A stretch of 29,828 nt of DNA from a virus, in IMG/VR virus record IMGVR_UViG_3300048588_000642, positions 1-29,828 of that record. One strand, 5' to 3'. Both the position numbers and the translations under genes were made by a program. Positions 20,836-27,686 of the stretch are shown piece after piece. Every line of letters begins with the position of its first letter. The first letter of the stretch is position 1. The notes beneath the pieces were generated by a model. The model worked only from the letters and a program-made list of their open reading frames with translations. It searched no databases and was not told the origin of the DNA.

Positions 20836-21719
20836 TGCTTATTTAGTTTGGCCAGCTCTGCACGCCTGGCATCTTGGTCAATCTTGGTTAACTCCCAAAG
20901 CAGAAAGCTCAGGTGCTTTTCTGCAATCGCTTCAAAATGCAGAGGCTCCTTGGCCAATGCTCTAAAAATGTCCATCCACCCATTGCCATTGCCCTCTGCG
21001 GTGCCTTTGCTAAATATCTCCGGATAATTCTCAATAATGGCCGCGCGGCAACCGGCAAACCACAGCAAAATGGGGTACTTCTTCTTATCACTTAAGGCTA
21101 AAAAATGCTTCGCGCGTTTATCCAGGCTAAACCGGTTAAACGGTTCTCGCACATCACCGGTAAAGGCAAAATTGTTGGGGTCATGCTTCTGGCCCTTGCC
21201 CCGCGGGCGGTAAAGTATGGCAGCCAGCTCTGCCACAGCATGCTCATCACCCTGCAGCGCCTTGGTAAAGGCTATTTCTGCAAAGTGAAACTCTGCACCG
21301 CTCAAATTGGCCAGCTTTTCTTTAGGGCCGTAATACGTGTAACCCAAAAAATCAAACTCATCAAAGGGCTGTTTTACGTCAATCCGCTTAAAAACAAAGT
21401 TGATGTGCTGCAAAACATCAGCAACTTCATCCGCTTCTAGGCTATAAAAGGCGCGGTTGCGCCTGCTAAATGGCCACCAACCAATGCCGCAAAGCTGTTT
21501 TAGCACCGCAATCCGTCCGGTTTGCAGGTCAGTATCAACCTTAATGGTCTCTAAATACTTGTTTTCAGCAATGCATTGCAGCAAATGCCTGTAGGTTACT
21601 GCCATGGGCCACAAGTTTTTGCCAAGCCAGGGCAAAGCCCTTGCTGGCACCTCACTCCAATCGCTCGCAAAATCGAAGCGCACAAATTTGCCCTTATACG
21701 GTACGGTCAGCTTATTCAT
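20832..21719 (-). CDS. First gene of tail operon, unknown (295 aa)
   Basis: Start at 21719 (MNKLTVPYKGKFVRFDFASD) is preferred over ATG at 21749, because the promoter element CACATTTG ends 5 nt before it, implying a short leader. The product is aromatic, helical in the second half, without known motif (GWWPFSRRNRAFYSLE; KKYPILLWFAGCRAA). As the promoter-proximal gene of the tail operon it is probably structural or an assembly factor. Not recognised. Confidence 0.6.
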   Translation of the reverse strand: MNKLTVPYKGKFVRFDFASDWSEVPARALPWLGKNLWPMAVTYRHLLQCIAENKYLETIKVDTDLQTGRIAVLKQLCGIGWWPFSRRNRAFYSLEADEVADVLQHINFVFKRIDVKQPFDEFDFLGYTYYGPKEKLANLSGAEFHFAEIAFTKALQGDEHAVAELAAILYRPRGKGQKHDPNNFAFTGDVREPFNRFSLDKRAKHFLALSDKKKYPILLWFAGCRAAIIENYPEIFSKGTAEGNGNGWMDIFRALAKEPLHFEAIAEKHLSFLLWELTKIDQDARRAELAKLNKQ

Positions 21720-21724
21720 AGTCC

Positions 21725-21761
21725 CAAATGTGCGGGCAACCATGCGCACAATAAAGGACAG
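21725..21761 (-). promoter_or_regulatory. Phage structural-gene promoter, copy 2
   Basis: On the minus strand CTGTCCTTTATTGTG (21761-21747), 14 nt, then CACATTTG (21732-21725). CAnnTTTG is one base off the Bacteroidota -7 box. The start codon of the tail operon is 5 nt further on, so the mRNA would have almost no leader. Confidence 0.7.
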
Positions 21762-21803
21762 CCAAAATCAAATGCCCATCAAATAAAACCGCCTCAAATT
21801 GAG

Positions 21804-21811
21804 TAGCTTTA
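21804..21811 (+). promoter_or_regulatory. Putative -7 box of the plus-strand gene
   Basis: TAGCTTTA, 4 nt before the ATG at 21816, the same spacing seen for the repressor gene. I see no convincing TTTG at -33, so the call is tentative. Confidence 0.35.
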
Positions 21812-21815
21812 CACT

Positions 21816-22031
21816 ATGATACAAGAAAAAGATTGTGATAAGGTTCTAGCCCTCGCATTTAAAACGCGCAACGCCCGCAAACGCCTCAAGCTTACGCCAA
21901 AAGCGTGGCACAACTACACCACCCGCTTTGCAGATGGCAAACTAAGTTTTGGTAAAAAGCTTGAGCTGCTAAACCTTATGCAGCAAATTTACTGGCGCCT
22001 GCCGGATGAAAATAAAAAGCACGGGTTTTAA
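21816..22031 (+). CDS. Small basic HTH-like protein on plus strand (71 aa)
   Basis: One of only two convincing plus-strand genes. It is helical and basic with TRNARKRLKLTPKAWHNY and FADGKLSFGKKLELLNLMQQ, a helix-turn-helix-like arrangement reminiscent of small XRE-type proteins. It is divergent from the tail promoter (copy 2) and ends 5 nt before a convergent tRNA-like gene. A regulator of the adjacent late promoter is a reasonable inference. Alternative: a moron gene of unrelated function. Confidence 0.55.
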   Translation: MIQEKDCDKVLALAFKTRNARKRLKLTPKAWHNYTTRFADGKLSFGKKLELLNLMQQIYWRLPDENKKHGF

Positions 22032-22035
22032 GGAG

Positions 22036-22107
22036 AAAGGGGGCCGGGATTCCAACCCGGATGCAAGCCGCCAGAGCAGCCCTGTGTTGCCATTACACCA
22101 CCCCCTT
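22036..22107 (-). tRNA. tRNA-Gln-like gene with irregular anticodon arm
   Basis: Acceptor (AAGGGGG/CCCCCTT), D arm (GTGT-AATGGCA-ACAC) and T arm (CCGGG-TTGGAAT-CCCGG) fold well, and the D arm resembles tRNA-Gln. The anticodon arm pairs only as a 5-bp stem with an 8-nt loop (GCTCTGGC) or as a 6-bp stem with a 6-nt loop, with several G-U pairs. CTG is the best anticodon candidate. The T loop has G where C56 is nearly universal. No CCA is encoded. Confidence 0.65.
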
Positions 22108-22112
22108 ATAAG

Positions 22113-22289
22113 TTAGTCTTTGCCTGGGTTGCTAATCAAAAACGCTATCAGCGTTAAAAAATTAAACAGCACAGCGGCCACACTCCACAGCAGCTTGCCG
22201 CCAGTGCTAATCTTCCGGCCGGTAAACCAAACGCGGTGCAGCACAAAAGCAGAGCACAATAGCGGTATCAAAGCAAATAACTTCATCAT
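22113..22289 (-). CDS. Holin-like protein with two TM helices (58 aa)
   Basis: Two hydrophobic segments (about 3-19, FALIPLLCSAFVLHRVW, and 33-53, LLWSVAAVLFNFLTLIAFLI) joined by a basic loop (FTGRKISTGGK), short charged C-terminus. Size and topology fit a class II-type holin. ATG overlaps the stop of the 95-aa gene. It is the last protein gene before the tRNA. Alternatively an unrelated small membrane protein. Confidence 0.6.
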   Translation of the reverse strand: MMKLFALIPLLCSAFVLHRVWFTGRKISTGGKLLWSVAAVLFNFLTLIAFLISNPGKD

Positions 22290-22573
22290 AGCATCAATAA
22301 TTTAAGAGTTAAAATTTCTGTGCGCACATACACCAGCCGCAGCGCGCCAACACTTAGCACTTGCCCGTGCACCTCTGCCACCGTAAACAGATAAAAATCG
22401 TGCATCACCACATGCTTATCAAGCAAAGCACCACTGGCAGCAGCATAAACCATATCGTCCGCTTCAACGCTAAGGTGCTTCGCAACCTTATCCGCAATGG
22501 CTTTTTTATGCTGATCAGCAACAGGCCTACCAAACACCAGGGCAGTAAAAAGTATAAGTAGTACGTACTTCAT
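22286..22573 (-). CDS. Exported hypothetical protein (95 aa)
   Basis: N-terminal signal peptide (MKYVLLILFTALVFGRPVA), followed by a mixed alpha/beta mature part (HVVMHDFYLFTVAEVHGQVL). No lipobox Cys. Overlaps neighbours by 4 nt. Its place in the lysis/membrane module suggests a periplasmic role. Family not recognised. Confidence 0.6.
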   Translation of the reverse strand: MKYVLLILFTALVFGRPVADQHKKAIADKVAKHLSVEADDMVYAAASGALLDKHVVMHDFYLFTVAEVHGQVLSVGALRLVYVRTEILTLKLLML

Positions 22574-22935
22574 TTAGCCAGTATGCTATAAGCGAGGGCA
22601 CCAACCGCAACACCGCCAACACCCCACCACAGGCGCTTGCCTTTCAGCCACTTTACCTTGGCCTCACTATCATTCAGGGCCGCGGTTAAATCTTCAATTT
22701 CAAGCTCAGCCCCTTCAAGCTCCATGTGGGCAATCATTAAACCTTCTTTAAGGGCAGGCACCACCACGCGGTTTAAATTATCCGCCTCTTTCAGGCAAAT
22801 TTCTAACCGGTCAAGGTCAGCCATAATTTTTGCAGCAGTTTCTACACTAAAGCAAACACTATCATTTTTTGTAGCGGTCTGTGATGAGCCGCTCAAGGCT
22901 ATCAGCAGTAGCACCACGGTAATCAGGTATTTCAT
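22570..22935 (-). CDS. Exported coiled-coil membrane protein (121 aa)
   Basis: Signal-like N-terminus (MKYLITVVLLLIALSGSSQ), a central coiled coil rich in Glu/Leu (ELEGAELEIEDLTAALNDSE) and a C-terminal hydrophobic helix (WWGVGGVAVGALAYSIL). It overlaps the preceding gene by 74 nt in another frame. Similar topology to spanin or lysis accessory proteins, but no lipobox Cys is present. Confidence 0.6.
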   Translation of the reverse strand: MKYLITVVLLLIALSGSSQTATKNDSVCFSVETAAKIMADLDRLEICLKEADNLNRVVVPALKEGLMIAHMELEGAELEIEDLTAALNDSEAKVKWLKGKRLWWGVGGVAVGALAYSILAK

Positions 22936-23164
22936 AGTACTCAGTTTTTATAATACTATCCGTTTTAAGCCCTTCATTTATAATGTGATCCAGCACAATA
23001 ATCCTAGTATGGTTGGCACTAGGCTCCACAAAAACCGTTTTCTGGCTGGTATCTTTAAGCAGCGCCAAATACACCACACCAATAAGGATGAGCAGCCTAA
23101 CCGCCCACCGCGCGTAAAAATCACGTTTGCGGGCATCAGTAAATATTTCTTTCAGCTTTACCAT
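22862..23164 (-). CDS. Membrane-anchored protein, i-spanin-like position (100 aa)
   Basis: N-terminal basic stretch then one TM helix (YARWAVRLLILIGVVYLALL, residues about 18-37) and a soluble C-terminal part. Its 3' end overlaps the exported coiled-coil gene by 74 nt out of frame, an Rz/Rz1-like arrangement. The spanin role is inferred from topology and overlap only. Confidence 0.55.
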   Translation of the reverse strand: MVKLKEIFTDARKRDFYARWAVRLLILIGVVYLALLKDTSQKTVFVEPSANHTRIIVLDHIINEGLKTDSIIKTEYYEIPDYRGATADSLERLITDRYKK

Positions 23165-23322
23165 GTTCTTTTTGGTCCTAAAACAGGGTATTCTACGCGC
23201 GGCTTAATCGCATCAGCAAGTTGCCTGTTGCTTTCAATCAGCATTTTAATGAGCTCAGCCTTGTTGCATTTCATGTACATAGCCACTTTCTCTTCATGCG
23301 TCATTTCTATTACGTGCATCAT
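23158..23322 (-). CDS. Small hypothetical protein (54 aa)
   Basis: Short, charged, helical protein (MTHEEKVAMYMKCNKAELIK) with Pro-rich end. It starts 4 nt after the endolysin stop and overlaps the next gene (ATGGTAA). The start may be the first or second of two adjacent ATG codons. Unknown function; supported by its fit between the two coupled genes. Confidence 0.5.
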   Translation of the reverse strand: MMHVIEMTHEEKVAMYMKCNKAELIKMLIESNRQLADAIKPRVEYPVLGPKRTW

Positions 23323-23326
23323 AGCT

Positions 23327-24082
23327 TTACCATGTCATGTATTCGCCCCGTATATCATAATGCGTAAATGTTTCATACGCTTTTAACCCACCGGGTATAA
23401 TCTTGCCTTCATCCATCAACTTCTTAATAGTTTTGGCAACGGTGCTAGGCTTGAGGCCCTTCACCTTAATGTCCGCAGCTTGCCCTGTTAAATGGTAGCT
23501 ATTTGGCTTGCCATCAACCGCCAAATTATGCGCCTTGCTACGGTAGCCGCTGCTTATTTCAATAGGCTTGCCGCCCAGCGCTGCCCGTATAACCTCAAGC
23601 TGCTCAATAACCAGCAACACATTGCGCCTAACATTAGCAGGCATCCGCGCGCCATCACCACTGTCAAATTCTGATAACTGAAAGTTTCCTGAAGGAGTTG
23701 CTGTGTTACCAGGTGCAGGTGTCAACCTTTTTCCTGTAGGTGTCAACCTTTTTGGCTCAGGCGCAGTTACGCGCCCAGCCTTATCAACTTTGTCAACCTT
23801 ATCAACTTTATCAACTTCGCTCTCAGCACCTTTCTTCTTAACCCCTGCCAGCGTGCCCAAATTGCTCAAGCCATACCGGCTAAACCTATCCACACCACGC
23901 AAACCAAGGGCAATAATTATAATCTCCAACCAAAACTCAAGCAAACCAACCTCGTACTGCAAGCCAATATATCGGGTGTCAATCCAAATGTGCAGAATAA
24001 TAGCAACACCAAGGTAAGCACTCACTTTACTGGTGCTCACTGTGCCATCTTCATTCTGAAACAACCCTTTTAAAGCTTTCAT
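23327..24082 (-). CDS. Membrane-anchored M15 endolysin (251 aa)
   Basis: Residues about 22-38 and 46-61 are hydrophobic TM segments (holin-like). A linker with four VDK repeats (90-101) and an RLTP repeat follows. Residues about 135-251 form a peptidase M15-type domain: SSGYRS (177-182), SYHLTGQAADI (H197, D204) and THYD (H241) supply the expected zinc ligands and the Arg/Asp motif. Predicted to cleave peptidoglycan cross-link peptides during lysis. Start at 24082 is preferred over ATG at 24106. Confidence 0.8.
   Translation of the reverse strand: MKALKGLFQNEDGTVSTSKVSAYLGVAIILHIWIDTRYIGLQYEVGLLEFWLEIIIIALGLRGVDRFSRYGLSNLGTLAGVKKKGAESEVDKVDKVDKVDKAGRVTAPEPKRLTPTGKRLTPAPGNTATPSGNFQLSEFDSGDGARMPANVRRNVLLVIEQLEVIRAALGGKPIEISSGYRSKAHNLAVDGKPNSYHLTGQAADIKVKGLKPSTVAKTIKKLMDEGKIIPGGLKAYETFTHYDIRGEYMTW
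23781..23816 (-). repeat. Four tandem 9-bp repeats in the endolysin linker
   Basis: GTTGATAAA-type 9-bp unit four times, encoding VDK x4. Nearby, GTGTCAACCTTTTT occurs twice with 21-bp spacing (plus strand, 23719-23753). In-frame slippage would change linker length. Confidence 0.8.
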
Positions 24083-24113
24083 TTTTTGTAGGCAATAAAG
24101 CTGCAACTAGGTA

Positions 24114-24374
24114 TTAAATACTATCCTCTTGGCTTTTTTTTATATCCTTCAGGTCACTTTCTATACTCTGCAGGCGGTAGTTTATCAGTTGTATATCCTT
24201 CACGCTATCCCTGCCCTCCATCTTAATCACCTGCATTTCCTCCTCAATTTTACTGAGGCTGGCGCTAATACTGTACGTGGTTATCGTTAGTATAAATCCC
24301 AATACACTCATCAGTATCGGGAAGAAATACCGCTGTATCCCGTTTTCAACCCTTTCTTGTGTCTCTTCGCTCAT
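24114..24374 (-). CDS. TM plus coiled-coil protein (86 aa)
   Basis: One membrane helix (FFPILMSVLGFILTITTYSI, residues about 17-36) followed by a coiled coil (LINYRLQSIESDLKDIKKSQ). This layout resembles small haemolysin/XhlA-type lysis accessory proteins. It lies between the endolysin and the 79-aa TM gene, overlapping the latter by 4 nt. Role is inferred. Confidence 0.55.
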   Translation of the reverse strand: MSEETQERVENGIQRYFFPILMSVLGFILTITTYSISASLSKIEEEMQVIKMEGRDSVKDIQLINYRLQSIESDLKDIKKSQEDSI

Positions 24375-24610
24375 TTTTGTTTGGCCAGTTTTTGGTTATA
24401 GATGTATTTAAACTCTCTGGTTGCATGCTTCGTAAGCATTCGGTCACTCCACTTGGGGTGCTTCCTTCTCAATTCGCGCAAGTATTGGCGCAGCAACAGC
24501 TCCGCTTCTTCATTCGCCTTGCGGCTTTTCACCGTTTTAATGGCTTTAACCACCACCCAAAAGGCAGCAGTAAGCGCTAAACACATTATTGTTATCTCCA
24601 AAAAGTTCAT
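24371..24610 (-). CDS. Small membrane protein (79 aa)
   Basis: N-terminal TM helix (MNFLEITIMCLALTAAFWVV) followed by a basic, helical cytoplasmic tail (LRELRRKHPKWSDRMLTKHA). Overlaps neighbouring genes at both ends. It lies between the DUF6712 gene and the lysis module. Function unknown. Confidence 0.55.
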   Translation of the reverse strand: MNFLEITIMCLALTAAFWVVVKAIKTVKSRKANEEAELLLRQYLRELRRKHPKWSDRMLTKHATREFKYIYNQKLAKQK

Positions 24611-25737
24611 CAGTAGTAAATTTTAAGGGTTTCATCAACCGTGTAGCCGGTAGTGCTTACCGTTGCAGGGTCTTGGTACAATGCACTAGTAAAATATTCC
24701 GGATAAATCTCTGCTGTGGCGTTGGCATTCAGGTAATCGGTTAGCTTCTTCAACCACTCTTCGCCCTCTTGCCTGTGCAACCGGCTAAAGCCATCCTTCT
24801 GTGCCTGGTCTGGGCCTTTCTGCTCCGCGATGTTGGCCGCACTTTGCGCAACCATGCCATGCATAAAAGCACCATCCGCAGTAATAACAAAGTTTAGCTC
24901 TTGTATTGCCCTAGCAATAGCCAAGTGCGCAACCGCAGGCTGTATGTAATCGGCCAAAAGGGTTTTAACCTCAGGCGTCATGTTTACATACGTCAGGTAC
25001 AACTGCCCATTTGCGCCAATATTAAACTCTTGGCCATCCTCACTTTCAACCACAAGCTCGCCACTTTCATCAATATAAAAGCGCAAGCTGCCCGCTTCTG
25101 GCGCACCGGTGGTCAAAATCTGCCGCTTTATCTCAGCAAAAAGGGCATCGCCAAGCACATTTTTTAAATACGTGTGCTCCACATTGCGCATAAAGGGGCG
25201 CAGCGCCACCAGGGTGCGGTAATTGTTCCTAATGTTGGCCCACTTCTGAAACTCCTGAGCCGTATTAATAAAAAAGTTCCTGCTGGTGTAATACTCACTC
25301 GTATCCTTCCATGTGGGAAAATCTTCCAGATGCGCAAACATGTACCCAATCAGGGTATCAAGGCTGTAGTAAGCAATATTGATGATGCTCTGCTCAAGCT
25401 TAATCTGCTGCCATTGGTAGGCCTGTTTTTCCCTATCCGTAGCCAGTGTAATGCCGCTGCTGCTTATAATTACCCCGCTTTGCTGCACATAATTGTGCAA
25501 TGCGAGGTTAGCCAATGGCTTCTGCACATAAGGCAGCAAGGCCGCTTGGGGGGCAGTCATGGTGTTGGCCGTATAAGCAGCAAGCAAATCGCTATAAATC
25601 TGCTGGCCAAGCACCCGTATAACCTCCCGCTCAGCCTCGCTATTGCTTAAAAACGGATTGATGGTTGCAATATCAAGCCCCGTGCTAACCGTAACATGGG
25701 CCTTCAGTTCGGGGTTAGTTTTGATTAGTGTTGGCAT
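24610..25737 (-). CDS. DUF6712-like head protein (375 aa)
   Basis: Helical protein starting MPTLIKTNPELKAHVTVSTG, with LVALRPFMRNVEHTYLKNVL and acidic region (DESGELVVESEDGQEF). I recognise it as the DUF6712 family found next to portals in Bacteroidota prophages. Its start overlaps the portal gene by 23 nt. Whether it is a connector or replaces the usual capsid protein is not decided; no other capsid candidate is in this module. Confidence 0.6.
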   Translation of the reverse strand: MPTLIKTNPELKAHVTVSTGLDIATINPFLSNSEAEREVIRVLGQQIYSDLLAAYTANTMTAPQAALLPYVQKPLANLALHNYVQQSGVIISSSGITLATDREKQAYQWQQIKLEQSIINIAYYSLDTLIGYMFAHLEDFPTWKDTSEYYTSRNFFINTAQEFQKWANIRNNYRTLVALRPFMRNVEHTYLKNVLGDALFAEIKRQILTTGAPEAGSLRFYIDESGELVVESEDGQEFNIGANGQLYLTYVNMTPEVKTLLADYIQPAVAHLAIARAIQELNFVITADGAFMHGMVAQSAANIAEQKGPDQAQKDGFSRLHRQEGEEWLKKLTDYLNANATAEIYPEYFTSALYQDPATVSTTGYTVDETLKIYY

Positions 25738-27073
25738 CGGTCGTTTCGTTTCCAGAATCTAGTTTCGCAATCATGTAATTTTTAAACTGAAAGCAGAATT
25801 TGCTATTCGCAACCCCTTTGGTAAGCCTGTCAGCCCACCCGTTATACTTGGCAATAAAATGCAGCGGTTTCAGGATGATATCCTGGTGGGGTTTGGCCAT
25901 AATTATGTAGTTGTTCCATGCCACTCTTTTATCAGAGCCTGATCCACTGCTTTGGCTATTCTTGCCGGCACCCGCCCCAAACAGGGTAGGGTCAACATTC
26001 AAATTTTTATAAATGTGCGCATCCGCCTCTTGGCTATCCTCTAAATAGATGCCATTCTTAAACTTATCATCCAGCACCTCAATCTTCCAGTCCTTGTATT
26101 TATGCTGATTATCATCCGTCTTGCTCACCATCATCAAGCTCTTGCCAGCCTTTTCAGCACCCGTCATAAAATCGTTAAACGAGGTCACTTCAGTTTTGAT
26201 AAGCTCCACGCGCTCCGCTTCTGCTTTTTTGTTAAAGCCAGGATATTTCCAATCCCACCACCAATCCGGCACCGTTATTAAATATTTGATGCTCATCTGA
26301 TTATCCAGCAGCGCCTTTTTAAATTCAGGGATGCGCTTCGCGATGGGCAGCCATGTGCTTAGCAACACATGCCACGGGGCTTTTTGGTAGTAGCTCCGTC
26401 CGGGGCTAGGGTAGCTCACCGGATAAATAAATTTCTCATTCTTCCACTCGCTAACCTGCGCCAATGGGCTGGTGCGCGTGTTCAACACTTTCAGCTTGAG
26501 CATATCACGCTCAGCCTGTATCAGTTTCCAATCCGGATTAACATACGCATGCGTAATCAACCCCTTGTTTTTGCCGCTTTCTTCCCTGCGCTTATAGCGC
26601 ACATCCGTGGTTTCAAGGCAACTCAAGTAAGCAATGCGCTTACCGTTTATGCTCTGCACCATCTCTGGGAAGATGTTGTAAAAATTATAGAAATACGCGC
26701 TGGCCTCCATAATGTACGCCATGATGTCCGTATCCTCAAGCCATGCCTCAATTTCAGGGTCAAACATCCGCACAAAGCGCTCCGTGCCATCCGCATCAAT
26801 AATAGTCAAGCCATACGCAAGGCCGCCACCATACAAAGCACGCGCCTTCCAGTCAAGTATAGGCTCCACCAAACTAACCGCAGCAATCTGCTCCAAAACC
26901 TCCTGTGGGTAAAGGTTAGTCCGCGTGCCCCAAAAGCTCCACGGTTTCGTTTTTAATTCCTTCGGATTAATCTGTTGCGTAGGTGTAGCACCGCCACCCA
27001 CATTCGTGGTTACGATTGCTCGGTGTCCTGCAAAAATCACATTGCCACTACTATCCCTGCCAAGCTCTTCCAT
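25715..27073 (-). CDS. Portal protein (452 aa)
   Basis: Located between the terminase region and tail genes and of typical portal length. It has a Thr/Gly-rich N-terminal leader, VEPILDWKARALYGGGLAYG, and an alpha-helical region with LNVDPTLFGAGAGKNSQSSG before a conserved C-terminal helix (KPHQDIILKPLHFIAKYNGW). The GAGAGKNSQSSG motif after NVDP matches the usual portal 'G.P..L.G' turn. Expected to form the dodecameric portal ring at the packaging vertex. Confidence 0.8.
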   Translation of the reverse strand: MEELGRDSSGNVIFAGHRAIVTTNVGGGATPTQQINPKELKTKPWSFWGTRTNLYPQEVLEQIAAVSLVEPILDWKARALYGGGLAYGLTIIDADGTERFVRMFDPEIEAWLEDTDIMAYIMEASAYFYNFYNIFPEMVQSINGKRIAYLSCLETTDVRYKRREESGKNKGLITHAYVNPDWKLIQAERDMLKLKVLNTRTSPLAQVSEWKNEKFIYPVSYPSPGRSYYQKAPWHVLLSTWLPIAKRIPEFKKALLDNQMSIKYLITVPDWWWDWKYPGFNKKAEAERVELIKTEVTSFNDFMTGAEKAGKSLMMVSKTDDNQHKYKDWKIEVLDDKFKNGIYLEDSQEADAHIYKNLNVDPTLFGAGAGKNSQSSGSGSDKRVAWNNYIIMAKPHQDIILKPLHFIAKYNGWADRLTKGVANSKFCFQFKNYMIAKLDSGNETTDANTNQN

Positions 27074-27333
27074 CAGTAAACCACGGGTATTTTGTTCAAC
27101 TCAGTAATCAATTTTTGATGCACAGCATAATCATGCCTCCCCTTAATGTTGGGCCGTATGCCAATAAACTCACGGTTGCCGCGCAGCGTAGGGGGCAAGC
27201 TGCAGCGCACCGCACTGGGCAACTCTACACGCTTACCATCCTGCGTAAAAAACACCACATGAAAAGCCGCAGGCTTGCCCTCGGCATTCTTCCGGTTCAT
27301 TAAAGGGATAGCTTCATTCAAAGGCATCGGCAT
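27073..27333 (-). CDS. Small hypothetical protein before portal (86 aa)
   Basis: First gene after promoter copy 3. Start taken at ATG 27333 (MPMPLNEAIPLMNRKN); a second ATG at 27327 is possible, and the TTG at 27357 lies within the promoter box and is unlikely. Basic, beta/alpha protein (AFHVVFFTQDGKRVELP). Ends overlapping the portal ATG by 1 nt. Unknown family, probably a head-assembly accessory. Confidence 0.6.
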   Translation of the reverse strand: MPMPLNEAIPLMNRKNAEGKPAAFHVVFFTQDGKRVELPSAVRCSLPPTLRGNREFIGIRPNIKGRHDYAVHQKLITELNKIPVVY

Positions 27334-27354
27334 ACATGCAGCAATTCTATAAGC

Positions 27355-27391
27355 CAAAGATGCTTACCACCCCAACCACATTAAAGGACAG
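27355..27391 (-). promoter_or_regulatory. Phage structural-gene promoter, copy 3
   Basis: On the minus strand CTGTCCTTTAATGTG (27391-27377), 14 nt, then CATCTTTG (27362-27355), one base off the Bacteroidota -7 box TAnnTTTG. It overlaps the last codons of the upstream 77-aa gene and precedes the portal module. Confidence 0.7.
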
Positions 27392-27614
27392 CCCCACAAC
27401 ACATCATTTTTACCGCTTCTAGGGCAGCCCAGCCAAAATGTAAAGTCGTGCGCTGCTTCCTGGCTTGTTGCTTCGCCTGGTTGTAGTGGTGTAAAAAATC
27501 GGTGGCGTTCCAAATATGGCTGTAGCCTTTTTGTGCAAGCTCTTTCTGCGTGCGTTCCGCTATACTTCCACTTTTAGTATAGTGTGTTTGGTCTATTATT
27601 ATTACCTTGCTCAT
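27381..27614 (-). CDS. Small hypothetical protein (77 aa)
   Basis: Start taken at 27614 (MSKVIIIDQTHYTKSGSIAE); the longer frame would read through the upstream hairpin. N-terminal beta strand then helices; C-terminal Cys pair (MMCCGAVL). The stop codon lies within promoter copy 3. Not recognised. Confidence 0.5.
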   Translation of the reverse strand: MSKVIIIDQTHYTKSGSIAERTQKELAQKGYSHIWNATDFLHHYNQAKQQARKQRTTLHFGWAALEAVKMMCCGAVL

Positions 27615-27646
27615 CTCTTTTTTAGTATTACTGTTTTCATAAACAA

Positions 27647-27686
27647 GCCCCCGCAATGCGTCAACATTCCGGGGGCTTTTCTTTTT
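27647..27686. terminator. Strong hairpin, terminator-like, possibly bidirectional
   Basis: Stem GCCCCCGCAATG/CATTCCGGGGGC with one mismatch and 6-nt loop. On the plus strand it is followed by TTTTCTTTTTT, on the minus strand by a weaker TTGTTT. It follows the stop of the 120-aa gene, so the minus-strand function is the one expected from context. Confidence 0.65.

Noticed and set aside
22570-22935. Rz1-type lipoprotein
   Set aside because: No lipobox Cys after the signal-like segment, so only a spanin-like arrangement is reported.
27357-27357. TTG start for the gene upstream of portal
   Set aside because: The TTG lies within the promoter's -7 element; ATG at 27333 fits better.
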